Shown: positions 16,027 to 24,019 of the stretch, one piece after another
Layout: each line of letters starts with the position of its first letter
How positions within the stretch are numbered: position 1 is the first letter of the stretch
NCBI RefSeq assembly: GCF_029338575.1
Contig: NZ_CP119992.1
Coordinates: forward strand, 1,550,001-1,614,000
Direction of reading: 5' to 3'
DNA length: 64,000 nucleotides
Source of the DNA: Halomarina halobia
Lineage (GTDB): Archaea; Halobacteriota; Halobacteria; Halobacteriales; Haloarculaceae
The notes under the pieces: model-generated
The model's database searches: none
The model's input: the letters and a program-made list of their open reading frames with translations, nothing else
What the model was told of the DNA's origin: nothing
Program-made: the position numbers and the translations under genes

Positions 16027-17255
16027 TGTTCTACTCGTGCTTCGAGCCTGGTAAGGTCGGAGAGCGTCTCGCGGCGGACGAGGGGGTCGCCCGTCGCGGA
16101 GACGACGGCGGGACGGGGACGGGAGTTGTACTGGCTGGCCATCTCGTAGGCGTACGCGCCGGCGTTCCCGACGGCCAGCGGGTCGCCGCGGGCGGGCGCG
16201 GGGAGCGGTCGGTCGCGGGCGAGCACGTCCGCCGTCTCGCAGATCGGTCCCGCGACGAGACAGCGGACCGACTCGCGTGCGGCCGCGTCGGGCGCGAGGC
16301 TACGGATGTGGTGGTACGCGTCGTACAGCGCGGGGCGGAGCAGCGTCGTCATCCCGGCGTCGCATCCCGCGACGGTCGTCTCGGGCGTCTCGGTGACCGC
16401 GGTGACGCGCGTCAGGAGGACGCCCGCGTCCGCGACGACGTAGCGGCCGGGTTCGACGGCGAGGCGCGCGCCGGGGTCGCCGAACGCCTCGCGGGTCGCG
16501 CGCGCGACCGCGTCGAGGTCGAGCGGCGGTTCCTCGGGGCGGTAGGGGACGCCGAAGCCGCCGCCGACCGCCGCGAAGTCGAGGTCGCCCACCTCCTCGG
16601 CGAGCGCGCTCGTCCGGCGGACGAGTTCGCGGTGCGCCTCGAGCCCCTCGCCGGAGATGCCGCTCCCGGCGTGGGCGTGGAGGCCGACGAGGTCGAACCC
16701 TCGACGCCGGGCGTCGGCGCAGAGCGCGGCGGATCGGTCGTAGGGCACGCCGAACTGCGGGGCGTCGCCCGTGACGACCTTCTCGTGGTGGCCCGCGCCG
16801 ACGCCGGGGTTGACGCGCACGCAGAGGCGGCCGTCGTAGCCGCGCTCGGCGACGCGGTCGAGGGTGTCCGCCGAGTCCACCGTGAGCACGAGGTCGTGCC
16901 CGCGGGACGCCTCCACCACGTCGTCCAGGTCGCGGGCGGGCGGGTTGACGGCGGTGTAGCGCACCCGGCGGCCGGGCACGCCCGCGTCGAGTGCGCGCCG
17001 CACCTCGCCGGCGGAGGCGCACTCCGCCCCGAGGCCGGCGTCGCGGACCGTCTCGAGGACCGCGCGGGTCGCGTTCGCCTTCACGGCGTAGCTCACGTCC
17101 GCGTCGGGAAAGGCGGCGAGGAGGCGCGCCGCGTTCTCGCGGACGCGGTCCAGGTCGAGGACGTAGAGCGGCGTCTCGAACTCGTCGGCGAGCGCCCGGA
17201 GCCGGGCGGCATCCCAGTCCGTGAGCCGACGCACCGCCGCTCCCGTCCCCGTCAT
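16023..17255 (-). CDS. lysA: Diaminopimelate decarboxylase
   Basis: The 410-residue fold-III PLP enzyme removes CO2 from meso-diaminopimelate to give L-lysine. The PLP lysine lies in SYAVKANATRA near residue 57; HAHAGSGI, EPGRYVVADAG, the CETADVLARD motif with the substrate cysteine, and AYAYEMASQYNSRPRP follow in order. It overlaps dapD and dapF by 4 nt each. Presence of both lysA and dapD in one operon marks the DAP route to lysine rather than the aminoadipate route used by some archaea. Confidence 0.95.
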   Translation of the reverse strand: MTGTGAAVRRLTDWDAARLRALADEFETPLYVLDLDRVRENAARLLAAFPDADVSYAVKANATRAVLETVRDAGLGAECASAGEVRRALDAGVPGRRVRYTAVNPPARDLDDVVEASRGHDLVLTVDSADTLDRVAERGYDGRLCVRVNPGVGAGHHEKVVTGDAPQFGVPYDRSAALCADARRRGFDLVGLHAHAGSGISGEGLEAHRELVRRTSALAEEVGDLDFAAVGGGFGVPYRPEEPPLDLDAVARATREAFGDPGARLAVEPGRYVVADAGVLLTRVTAVTETPETTVAGCDAGMTTLLRPALYDAYHHIRSLAPDAAARESVRCLVAGPICETADVLARDRPLPAPARGDPLAVGNAGAYAYEMASQYNSRPRPAVVSATGDPLVRRETLSDLTRLEARVEQ

Positions 17256-18088
17256 TCGCGCAGCGCCCCCTCCCGTTCGCTGGCCTCGAGCGTTCGGTCC
17301 TCGATGTGCGTCGCGACGACGGCCGGCTTGTACGCCCCGCCGTCGAACAGGTCGTGGTCGCCGACGCTCGACTCCACGAACCGCGTGAAGGCGCGGCGCT
17401 CTGGCGGCAGGTGACCGTACACGACCTCCTCCTCGACGAGGTCGTAGACGGGGATGCGCGGCGTGAGGAGCGTGTTCTCGCCCACGACGCCCCCCTCGCC
17501 CACGACGAACCCGGAGGTGACCCGGCAGCCCGCCCCGAGGGAGACGCCGTCCTCGACGATCACGGGCGCGTCCTCGACGGGTTCGAGGACGCCGCCGATC
17601 AGCGTGTTCGCGCCGAGCTTCACGTCGCGTCCGATCTGCGCGCAGGAGCCGACCGTGTCGCAGGAGTCGACGAGCGTGCCGTCGTCGACGTACGCGCCGA
17701 CGTTGACGAACGACGGCGACATCATGATGGCGTCGCCGCCGACGTACGCGCCGCGGCGGATGACGGTGCCGTCGGGCGTGTTGCGCGTGCCGCGGGCGGC
17801 GAGGTCGCGCGTCTCGCGCAGCGGGAGCACGTCGTGGTAGGTGACGTCGCCGTACCGCCGCGGGCGCGTCTCGCGCAGGGCGAAGTTGAGCAGGATGCCC
17901 CGCTTAACCCACGGGACGGCCCGCCACTCCGCGGGCGACTCCCGCTCAGCGGCGCGCACCTCGCCCGCCTCCAGCGCCTCGAGGAAGGCGTCGAGCGTCG
18001 CCAGCTCGTCGAGCCCGGCGTCGCCCGCGGTCAGGCCGCTCTCGTATCGATCCCACAGCTCGCCTACGTCGGTTTCAAGCGTCGTCAT
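17252..18088 (-). CDS. dapD: Tetrahydrodipicolinate N-succinyltransferase
   Basis: The 278-residue product is a left-handed beta-helix acyltransferase. Hexapeptide turns run through IMMSPSFVNVGAYVDDG, SCDTVGSCAQIG and GANTLIGGVLEP. It transfers succinate from succinyl-CoA to tetrahydrodipicolinate and so defines the succinylase branch that DapE later reverses. Start overlaps the dapB stop by 14 nt. The matching aminotransferase (DapC/ArgD type) is not in this operon. Confidence 0.93.
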   Translation of the reverse strand: MTTLETDVGELWDRYESGLTAGDAGLDELATLDAFLEALEAGEVRAAERESPAEWRAVPWVKRGILLNFALRETRPRRYGDVTYHDVLPLRETRDLAARGTRNTPDGTVIRRGAYVGGDAIMMSPSFVNVGAYVDDGTLVDSCDTVGSCAQIGRDVKLGANTLIGGVLEPVEDAPVIVEDGVSLGAGCRVTSGFVVGEGGVVGENTLLTPRIPVYDLVEEEVVYGHLPPERRAFTRFVESSVGDHDLFDGGAYKPAVVATHIEDRTLEASEREGALRE

Positions 18089-18818
18089 TCAGCACCTCCG
18101 AGAAATCGTACCAGCCCGCCTCGCGGCCGGCGAGCCACGCGGCGGCGTCGAGCGCCCCCGCCGCGAACACCCGCCGGCTCTCGGCGCGGTGGGTGAGCGT
18201 CAGCACCTCGTCGTTGCCCGCGAACAGCACCTCGTGCTCGCCGCGGACGTCGCCCGCGCGCCGGACGTGGACGCCCACCTCGCCGTCGCCGCGCAGGTGC
18301 GCGCCCCGACGGCCGTGGACGCGCTCCGCCGCGGTCTCGCGCGCCTCGTCGACGGCGTCGAGCAGGCGGTTCGCGGTGCCGCTCGGCGCGTCGCGCTTGC
18401 CGCGGTGATGGGTCTCGGTGAGTTCCACGTCGTAGCCCGGGAGGGCGGCGACGGCCTCGCGGACGAGGCCGAGCAGGACCGCGACGCCGCGGGAGAAGTT
18501 CGGGGCGTGCAACACGGCCACCGACTGGCTCGCCCCCCAGAGCGCGTCGAACTGCCCGTCGTCGAACCCCGTCGTCCCGACGACGGCCGGGACGCCCGCC
18601 TCCGCGCAGGCGGCGACGGTCTCGACGCTCGCCTCGGGAAGGGTGAAGTCGACGACCGCGTCGGGGCGCTCGTCGGCGAGGACGGCCGCGAGGTCCTCGG
18701 GGCCGTCCTCGACGGCGTCGGAGCGCGAGACGGGACGGACGTCCCACCCGCGTTCCTCGGCCGCCTCGCGGACGGTCCGCCCCATCCGCCCGGTCGCGCC
18801 CGTGACGACTACCCTCAT
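18075..18818 (-). CDS. dapB: 4-hydroxy-tetrahydrodipicolinate reductase
   Basis: The 247-residue product has the N-terminal NAD(P)-binding motif VTGATGRMGRTV, the GTTGF turn, NFSRGVAVL and the catalytic ETHHRGKRDAPSGTA segment with the substrate-binding lysine. It reduces the DapA product. The ATG overlaps the dapA stop by 4 nt. The internal histidine pair and overall length match short archaeal DapB proteins. Confidence 0.94.
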   Translation of the reverse strand: MRVVVTGATGRMGRTVREAAEERGWDVRPVSRSDAVEDGPEDLAAVLADERPDAVVDFTLPEASVETVAACAEAGVPAVVGTTGFDDGQFDALWGASQSVAVLHAPNFSRGVAVLLGLVREAVAALPGYDVELTETHHRGKRDAPSGTANRLLDAVDEARETAAERVHGRRGAHLRGDGEVGVHVRRAGDVRGEHEVLFAGNDEVLTLTHRAESRRVFAAGALDAAAWLAGREAGWYDFSEVLNDDA

Positions 18819-19738
18819 GGTTCTGTCTGTCGCGCTTGTACTTCTCGGGGGGTATTCCTGTCGAGAGCGGCGAGGATTGCGGAGAGTTCCTCGCGGTTGC
18901 CGTCGGTCAGCGGCGAGAGCGGGGGGCGCATGCGCTCGGGCATGTATCCCCGCATCGCCATCGCCGCCTTCACCGGGATCGGGTTCGTCTCGGCGAACAG
19001 CGCGCGGTTGAGCGGGCCGAGTTCGTGGTGGAGCGCGCGCGCCCGCTCGAAGTCGCCGTCGAGCGCCGCGCCGACCATCGCGCAGACGCGCTCGGGTTCG
19101 ACGTTGGCGGTGACGCTGATGCACCCCGTCGCGCCGATGGCGAGCATCGGGAGGGTGAGCGCGTCGTCGCCCGAGAGGACGGTGAACGCCTCCTCGCGCG
19201 TCCCCTCGATGACCCGGGTCACCCGGGTGAGGTCGCCGCTCGCCGCCTTGTAGCCCACGACGTTCTCGTGGCGAGCGAGCGAGACGGCCGTCTCGACGGC
19301 GATGTTGCGCCCCGTGCGTCCGGGGACGTTGTAGATGATCTGCGGGAGGTCGACGGCGTCGGCGACGGCGCGGAAGTGGCGCTCCATTCCCGCCGGTTCG
19401 GGCTTGTTGTAGTACGGCGAGATGAGGAGCAGGCCGTCGGCCCCCGCGTCGGCGGCGCGCCCGGCCAGCGAGACGGCCTCGTGGGTGGCGTTGCTCCCCG
19501 CGCCGGCGACGACGGGAATCTCACCTACGGCCCCGGAGACCGTCTCGATGACCTCGATGTGCTCGTCGTGGGTCATCGTAGCGCTCTCGCCGGTCGTTCC
19601 GACGGGGACGATGCCGTCCACGCCCGCCTCCTCCAGTCGGCGGGCGTTCGCGGCGAGCGTCTCGTGGTCGATGCGGTCGTCCTCGGTGAACGGCGTGGTG
19701 AGTGCGGGGAAGACCCCGGTGTACGGTTCGTGCGTCAT
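18815..19738 (-). CDS. dapA: 4-hydroxy-tetrahydrodipicolinate synthase
   Basis: The 307-residue class I aldolase condenses pyruvate with aspartate semialdehyde, the committed step to lysine. The TT motif (VGTTGESATM), the tyrosine in IIYNVPGRTG and the Schiff-base lysine in VVGYKAASGD are all present. It is the first gene of the dapA-dapB-dapD-lysA-dapF-dapE operon, in which nearly every junction is an overlap. No TATA box lies close upstream; the best candidate is TAAATA at 19930-19935 (minus strand), which would give a leader of roughly 170 nt. Confidence 0.94.
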   Translation of the reverse strand: MTHEPYTGVFPALTTPFTEDDRIDHETLAANARRLEEAGVDGIVPVGTTGESATMTHDEHIEVIETVSGAVGEIPVVAGAGSNATHEAVSLAGRAADAGADGLLLISPYYNKPEPAGMERHFRAVADAVDLPQIIYNVPGRTGRNIAVETAVSLARHENVVGYKAASGDLTRVTRVIEGTREEAFTVLSGDDALTLPMLAIGATGCISVTANVEPERVCAMVGAALDGDFERARALHHELGPLNRALFAETNPIPVKAAMAMRGYMPERMRPPLSPLTDGNREELSAILAALDRNTPREVQARQTEP

Positions 19739-19846
19739 GTGCTGTGATCTGGTGTGGTGTGTCGGTGCGCTGGATGCGCGGCTCTCGTTCGGTACGCGTC
19801 GAAAACAGCCCGCGACGGAGTGCCAGCCCGCCGTGAACCCGTCGCT

Positions 19847-19906
19847 CTACGCGCGTTTGCGACGGGTACCGTCCGCACTCCCGCTCCCGCGGGACGTGAC
19901 GTGCAT
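19847..19906 (-). CDS. Possible leaderless 19-residue leader peptide before dapA
   Basis: The frame begins at an ATG 27 bp downstream of the minus-strand TAAATA box (19930-19935) and ends 108 nt before the dapA ATG. The product, MHVTSRGSGSADGTRRKRA, is basic at the end, unlike halophile proteins. It could be a chance frame at the start of a long operon leader or a peptide with a regulatory role. No homology is claimed. Confidence 0.2.
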   Translation of the reverse strand: MHVTSRGSGSADGTRRKRA

Positions 19907-19996
19907 GTGCGTTCGAGGGGACGCCACCTATTTAGGGGTTGTGCCGCGCGCCAATTCTGCCGGCGGGCGAGGCCGACTCCGGGTCCCGATCGGGTC

Positions 19997-20257
19997 CTAC
20001 TGCGACAGGGGGACGACGTTCTCGTCCTCGATAGTGTAGACGCCGCCGACGGTGCTCGGGGGGTAGTAGTCCACCTCCGCGTCCCCCTCGGCGGCGGCCT
20101 CGGTCTCCATGTCTTCGGGTCTGCGCACGCATCGGATCCACCCGTTGTGGAGGATAGTGACCGTCTCGTACGTCATCTCCTGCTGGTCCTCGTTGAACTG
20201 GTTGTAGAGTTCGACCAGCACGTCGCCCTTGGCCGGAAGCTGGAAGTCGCCGGACAT
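19997..20257 (-). CDS. Conserved haloarchaeal hypothetical protein
   Basis: The 86-residue product (MSGDFQLPAKGDVLVELYNQ...) is acidic, contains the strand-rich stretch TYETVTILHNGWIRCVRRPE and ends in VYTIEDENVVPLSQ. It has no membrane segment or signal and one cysteine. I do not recognise a characterised family. The ATG at 20257 is fixed by GCTTAATGG about 29 bp upstream. It is divergent from the NYN-domain gene. Confidence 0.6.
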   Translation of the reverse strand: MSGDFQLPAKGDVLVELYNQFNEDQQEMTYETVTILHNGWIRCVRRPEDMETEAAAEGDAEVDYYPPSTVGGVYTIEDENVVPLSQ

Positions 20258-20392
20258 ACCCACCAGTCGGACAGTTCGACCCATTAAGCCTGCGTTCGCC
20301 GACCGCGACCGTCGGCCGCGGGGCGACCGCGGCGGCGGCGCTCGGTCGCGGCGATACGAAGGTCTATCCCGGAGCGCGGACGAGTCCGGAAC

Positions 20393-20890
20393 ATGCCCCC
20401 GATCCACCCCGATCAACGCGTCGCCGTGCTCGCCGACGCGCGCAACCTCTATCACTCGTCGCACAGCGTCTACTCGCGCAACGTCGACTACGCCAGCCTG
20501 CTCGAAGCCGCGGTGTACGACCGCAAACTGGTCCGCGCCATCGCGTACGTCGTCCGCGCGCACGCGCCCGAGGAGGAGACCTTCTTCGAGGCGCTGGAGG
20601 ACATCGGCTTCGAGACGAAGATCAAGGAGCTCAAGACCTACAGCGACGGGACGAAGAAGGCCGACTGGGACGTCGGCCTGAGCCTCGACGCGGTGACGCT
20701 CGGCCGCCACGTCGACGCCGTCGTCCTCTGCACCGGCGACGGCGACTTCTCGCGGCTCTGCTCGCACCTGCGCCACGAGGGCACCCGCGTCGAGGTGATG
20801 GGCTTTCGCCAGTCCACGGCGACGGAACTCATCGAGGCGGCCGACTCGTTCGTGGACCTGAGCGAACGGACGGACAGGTTCCTGCTCTAG
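20393..20890 (+). CDS. NYN-domain (LabA/PIN-like) protein
   Basis: The 165-residue product is a NYN domain of the PIN-like nuclease fold. The first acidic residue and fold start are in VAVLADARNLYHS, the central acidic patch is TKKADWDVGLSLDA, and the third is in VVLCTGDGDFSRLCSHLR. Such domains usually act as Mg-dependent RNases, sometimes as adaptors. The acidic residues expected for metal binding are all present. A TATA-like GGTCTATCC lies 28 bp before the ATG. A hairpin repeat follows the stop codon immediately. RNA substrate unknown. Confidence 0.85.
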   Translation: MPPIHPDQRVAVLADARNLYHSSHSVYSRNVDYASLLEAAVYDRKLVRAIAYVVRAHAPEEETFFEALEDIGFETKIKELKTYSDGTKKADWDVGLSLDAVTLGRHVDAVVLCTGDGDFSRLCSHLRHEGTRVEVMGFRQSTATELIEAADSFVDLSERTDRFLL

Positions 20891-20894
20891 CCCC

Positions 20895-21036
20895 ACCACC
20901 TTTTGCTGCGCTCGGCGGCTCCGCCGCCTCGCTGGCAAAAGCTGGATCAAAACCCTCCTCACCCCCTCGCTTCGCTCGGGGGTTCGTCGGTCCGCTCGCT
21001 CGGCCTTCGGCCTCGCTCACGGGTGCCGCGCTGGCG
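20895..21036. repeat. Hairpin repeat copy R1 after the NYN gene
   Basis: Directly after the TAG of the NYN gene comes CCACC, then arm CTTTTGC (20900-20906), a GC palindrome GGCGG-CT-CCGCC (20914-20925) and arm GCAAAAG (20935-20941). It continues with CTGGATCAAAACCCTCCTC, CCCCCTCGC and GGTCCGCTCGCTCGG, a block shared in the same order by the other copies. The T-rich arm beside the stop codon could serve as a transcription terminator. Confidence 0.7.
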
Positions 21037-21235
21037 CGAGTCGTCGATCGGTTTCGGGACGACAGCGAAAAAACCAATTTCCGCGGTGGACCGTTCCTGA
21101 ACCGGAGCGACGCGACGGAGCGGAACGTAGCCAGCGTGATCGCGACGACTGAATCGCTTAGACTGCGATACTACGGAGTGGATCTATCGCCCTCAGTGCT
21201 ATCGGTATCGTATCTCACCGCCAGCGCGCTCACCG

Positions 21236-21397
21236 CTCGCCGGCCAATGGCCGGCGAGCGGGCCAAGGAGCCCCCGAAGGAACGCCGAAGGCGTGACTGA
21301 GGGGGTGACGCCGTGCTTTTGATCCAGCTTTTGCCAGGGTGTCGCGGGCGACCGCGAGGCGGGTCGCCCGCCCGCGACCGCAGCAAAAGCTGGGGTT
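21236..21397. repeat. Hairpin repeat copy R2, inverted relative to R1
   Basis: Arms CTTTTGC (21328-21334) and GCAAAAG (21383-21389) flank a GC-rich dyad, and GATCCAG precedes the first arm as in the other copies. It abuts the stop codon of the minus-strand gene at 21398. Further left, CTCGCCGGCC-AAT-GGCCGGCGAG (21236-21258) is a perfect 10-bp stem. R1 and R2 face each other around about 200 bp of unassigned spacer (21037-21235), in which I see no gene. Confidence 0.7.
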
Positions 21398-21580
21398 CTA
21401 GACCCCGATGCCGTCCTCGGAGAAGCCGACCAGCAGCGAGCCGGCGGCCAGGCCGAGCGCGGCGACCGCCAGCGCGACGTCGGGGATCGGCGCGGTCGGA
21501 AGACCGCCGAAGATGACGAGCGCGCTGCACAGGACGAGGAGGCCGACGCCGATCGTGAGCTTGCGTGAATCCGTTGCCAT
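21398..21580 (-). CDS. Small two-segment membrane protein
   Basis: The 60-residue product has two hydrophobic helices (about residues 9-27 and 33-52: [17 protein letters not shown] and [19 protein letters not shown]) and very short termini. Many haloarchaea carry such tiny membrane proteins; function unknown. TTTAAT on the minus strand centred 28 bp upstream supports the ATG at 21580. The stop codon is followed at once by hairpin repeat R2. Confidence 0.6.
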   Translation of the reverse strand: MATDSRKLTIGVGLLVLCSALVIFGGLPTAPIPDVALAVAALGLAAGSLLVGFSEDGIGV

Positions 21581-21716
21581 GTGCCCCGGTTCGATCCCGG
21601 TCGGATTAAATTCCTCCGGATCGGTCCGGCCCGCGTCCATGACTATCACGTGACACGGGTCGTGGCGGACGTGGTCGACTCGCGCCGCTTTTGTCCGCGG
21701 GCGGACCAGCGGGGGT

Positions 21717-22181
21717 ATGGACGAGGACGAGCGGGCGCGACTGCGGACGATCGCGGACTACCAGTTCGGCGCGGGGGCGGGGGCGGCGCTGTTCCCCGCC
21801 GGGGAGACGCTTTCGGTCTGGCGCTCCTCGACCGGTCGTCCCCAGCAGGTCCGCGCGGACGAGACGCGCCTCGTCTCCTACGGCACCGACGGCCGGTTCA
21901 CGCTCGCGTACGCGGGTGGCGTGCGCCTCCACGAGGCGCTCGGTCGGCCGCGCGTCGAGGTCGGCGAGGAGAGCGTCCCGTTCGTCCGCGACGGGAAGAA
22001 CGCCTTCGCGAAGTTCGTCCGCCACGCGGACGCGGACGTCCGCCCCGGCGACGAGGTGCTCGTCACCCACGACGGAGCGCTGCTCGCCGTTGGGCGGGCG
22101 GAACTCCCGGCCGACGGGCTGGCCGACTTCGAGACGGGGATGGCCGTGAAGGTGCGCGACGGCGCGGGAACCGGGGAGTGA
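21717..22181 (+). CDS. PUA-domain RNA-binding protein
   Basis: The 154-residue product ends in a PUA domain: from about residue 70, [20 protein letters not shown], then [23 protein letters not shown] domains bind structured RNA in tRNA-modifying enzymes such as archaeosine transglycosylase. There is no catalytic domain; it is the stand-alone haloarchaeal type. CGCTTTTGTCC about 27 bp upstream supports the ATG at 21717. It precedes nac and trmI on the same strand, a small translation-related group. Confidence 0.8.
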   Translation: MDEDERARLRTIADYQFGAGAGAALFPAGETLSVWRSSTGRPQQVRADETRLVSYGTDGRFTLAYAGGVRLHEALGRPRVEVGEESVPFVRDGKNAFAKFVRHADADVRPGDEVLVTHDGALLAVGRAELPADGLADFETGMAVKVRDGAGTGE

Positions 22182-22237
22182 GCGGCGGACGGGCGGAGTC
22201 CACTACGCTTTTGCCGCCAGACCGAGTGGAGCCACGT

Positions 22238-22639
22238 ATGTTTGGAGGCGGCGGCGGGCTCAACCCGCGCAAGATGAAGCAGATGATGAAGCAGATGGGC
22301 ATAGAGGTCACCGAGATCGACGCCGAGGAGGTCGTCATCCGGACGGCCGAGGAGGACCTCGTCTTCACGGACGCCGAGGTCCAGCGCATGGACGCCCAGG
22401 GTCAGGCGACCTACCAGATCGTCGGCGAACCCGAGTCGCGTCCGCGGGCCGAGGGCGGCGCGGACGTCGGGGGGGAAACCGGTACGGACGCGGACGCGGC
22501 GGCCGACGAGGCCCCCGACATCCCCGACGCCGACGTGGAGATCGTCACCCAGCGGACCGGCGCGAGCGAGAAGGAAGCCCGGGAGGCGCTGGCGGCCGAG
22601 GGGGGCGACCTCGCCGCGGCGGTCAGCAGGCTGGAGTAA
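22238..22639 (+). CDS. nac: Nascent polypeptide-associated complex protein
   Basis: The 133-residue product is the archaeal alpha-NAC homologue. After [20 protein letters not shown] comes the NAC beta-barrel ([20 protein letters not shown], then [11 protein letters not shown]), an acidic linker and a C-terminal UBA domain ([20 protein letters not shown]). It binds ribosomes and shields nascent chains. CGCTTTTGCC about 28 bp upstream marks a leaderless start. The trmI GTG is 6 nt after its stop. Confidence 0.93.
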   Translation: MFGGGGGLNPRKMKQMMKQMGIEVTEIDAEEVVIRTAEEDLVFTDAEVQRMDAQGQATYQIVGEPESRPRAEGGADVGGETGTDADAAADEAPDIPDADVEIVTQRTGASEKEAREALAAEGGDLAAAVSRLE

Positions 22640-22645
22640 CGGAGC

Positions 22646-23362
22646 GTGTACCTGTTCGTCCGCGACGGACGCGAGTACCTGCTCGCGCCCGGCGAGACGC
22701 TGGAGAGCGACCTCGGCATCCTCGAGGTGCCCGAGGACGTCGCGCCCGGCGACACGGTCGAGACGCATCTCGGCGAGGCGTTCGAGGTGCGGGACCTGCG
22801 CGGGCCGGACCTGTTCGCGCACTTCGAGCGCACGGGTGCGCCGATGATGCCGCGCGACATCGGCCTCGTCATGGGTCACACGGGGGCCTGCGGCGGCGAC
22901 CGCGTCCTCGACGCCGGCACCGGAACGGGGGTGCTGACCGCCTACCTCGCGCGCGCCGGGGCGGACGTCGTCACGTACGAGCGAAACCCCGAGTTCGCGG
23001 AGGTGGCGCGCTCGAACGTGGAGATCGCCGGCGTCCCGGACCGGGTGGAGGTGCGCGTCGGGGACGTGGTCGACGACCTCGACGACCTCGGGACGTTCGA
23101 CCTCCTGACGCTCGACACCGAGGACGCCCCACGGATCGTCTCGCGGGCGCGGGACCTGCTCGTGTCCGGCGGTTACGTCGCCGCCTACGTCCCGTTCGTC
23201 GAGGGGACGAGGGCGGTCGTCGAGGCCGCGCGGGAGGCCGGTCTCGACGAGATCGAGACCTACGAGACGCTGCAGCGCGAGATGGACTTCGACGCCCGCG
23301 GGTCTCGGCCCTCGACGGCCGGCGTCGGCCACACCGGCTACCTCGTGTTCGCCCGCGCCTGA
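22646..23362 (+). CDS. trmI: tRNA (adenine-N1)-methyltransferase
   Basis: The 238-residue product is a class I SAM methyltransferase of the TrmI family, which makes m1A57/m1A58 in the T-loop of archaeal tRNAs. An N-terminal beta domain (YLFVRDGREYLLAPGETLES) is followed by MMPRDIGLVMGHTGACGGDR and the SAM motif VLDAGTGTGVLTAYLARAGA, with acidic residue VVTYERNPEF ending strand 2. The start is a GTG 6 nt after nac, so the two are probably one transcript. Confidence 0.88.
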   Translation: MYLFVRDGREYLLAPGETLESDLGILEVPEDVAPGDTVETHLGEAFEVRDLRGPDLFAHFERTGAPMMPRDIGLVMGHTGACGGDRVLDAGTGTGVLTAYLARAGADVVTYERNPEFAEVARSNVEIAGVPDRVEVRVGDVVDDLDDLGTFDLLTLDTEDAPRIVSRARDLLVSGGYVAAYVPFVEGTRAVVEAAREAGLDEIETYETLQREMDFDARGSRPSTAGVGHTGYLVFARA

Positions 23363-23444
23363 CCGACCGCTCGCGGCGGCTAAAACCGGGAGACGGGCCG
23401 CGTCCGGGGTAGTTTAATGTGGCTCTCCGCCGTAGATCACCCCC

Positions 23445-23669
23445 ATGAGTGACGCAGAGACCCCCGAGGAGCGCTTCGACGAGGCGACGACGTGGCCCGA
23501 CCTCGGCATCGCGCTGTACGACCGCCTGACCGGACGGAACGCCGAGATCGAGTACGAGTTCGATGACATGAACGTCTTCGTGCCGAGCAAGGCCGGCGAG
23601 GGGGCCGAGCACGCCCACTGGCGTCTCGACGGGACGCTGACGATCACGACGCGCGAACAGCGCGACTGA
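23445..23669 (+). CDS. Conserved haloarchaeal hypothetical protein
   Basis: The 74-residue acidic protein (MSDAETPEERFDEATTWPDL...) has a short helix and a strand pair (AEIEYEFDDMNVFVPS, then WRLDGTLTITTRE). There are no cysteines or membrane segments. Family known to me only as hypothetical in haloarchaea. TTTAAT at 23412-23417 is its TATA box. The next gene starts 5 nt later, likely co-translated. Confidence 0.6.
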   Translation: MSDAETPEERFDEATTWPDLGIALYDRLTGRNAEIEYEFDDMNVFVPSKAGEGAEHAHWRLDGTLTITTREQRD

Positions 23670-23674
23670 GTCGG

Positions 23675-24019
23675 GTGGCCCGAACCCCCCACCCCGTCGA
23701 CGTCACCGCGGATCTCACGCTGACCATCGACGGCCAGCCGATCACCGTCGAGTCCTACACCGACACGGTGTTCGTCAACCTCCCGTCGATCAGGGCCGCC
23801 TCGGCGCTCGCCCGCACCGGCCTGCGCCGCGCGGACCGCCTCGACCGCCTGCTTCGCGACCTCGACGTGACCGTCGTCTTCCGCATCGACGGGACGCCGG
23901 TCGCCCGGATCGGCGCGGCCGCCCGGCCCGGCCCCCTGGCCCGGATCGCGCCGATTCAGCCGGACGCCCGGGGCGTCCTCCGCACGGCGCTCGCCGCCCC
24001 GGTTCGCGCGCTCAACTGA
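23675..24019 (+). CDS. Conserved hypothetical protein paired with the 23445 gene
   Basis: The 114-residue product starts at a GTG five bases after the previous stop. It has a strand-rich N-terminal half (VTADLTLTIDGQPITVESYT) and a helix rich in Ala/Arg/Leu (ASALARTGLRRADRLDRLLR), followed by VTVVFRIDGTPVARIG. It looks like a small cytosolic beta-sandwich, but I do not recognise it. The tight spacing suggests joint function with the 74-residue protein. Its end overlaps the convergent gene at 24012 by 8 nt. Confidence 0.55.
   Translation: MARTPHPVDVTADLTLTIDGQPITVESYTDTVFVNLPSIRAASALARTGLRRADRLDRLLRDLDVTVVFRIDGTPVARIGAAARPGPLARIAPIQPDARGVLRTALAAPVRALN

Noticed and set aside
20895..21397. CRISPR-like or IS terminal inverted repeats
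   Set aside because: Spacing is irregular, there are no unique spacers of uniform size and no transposase frame between the inverted copies.
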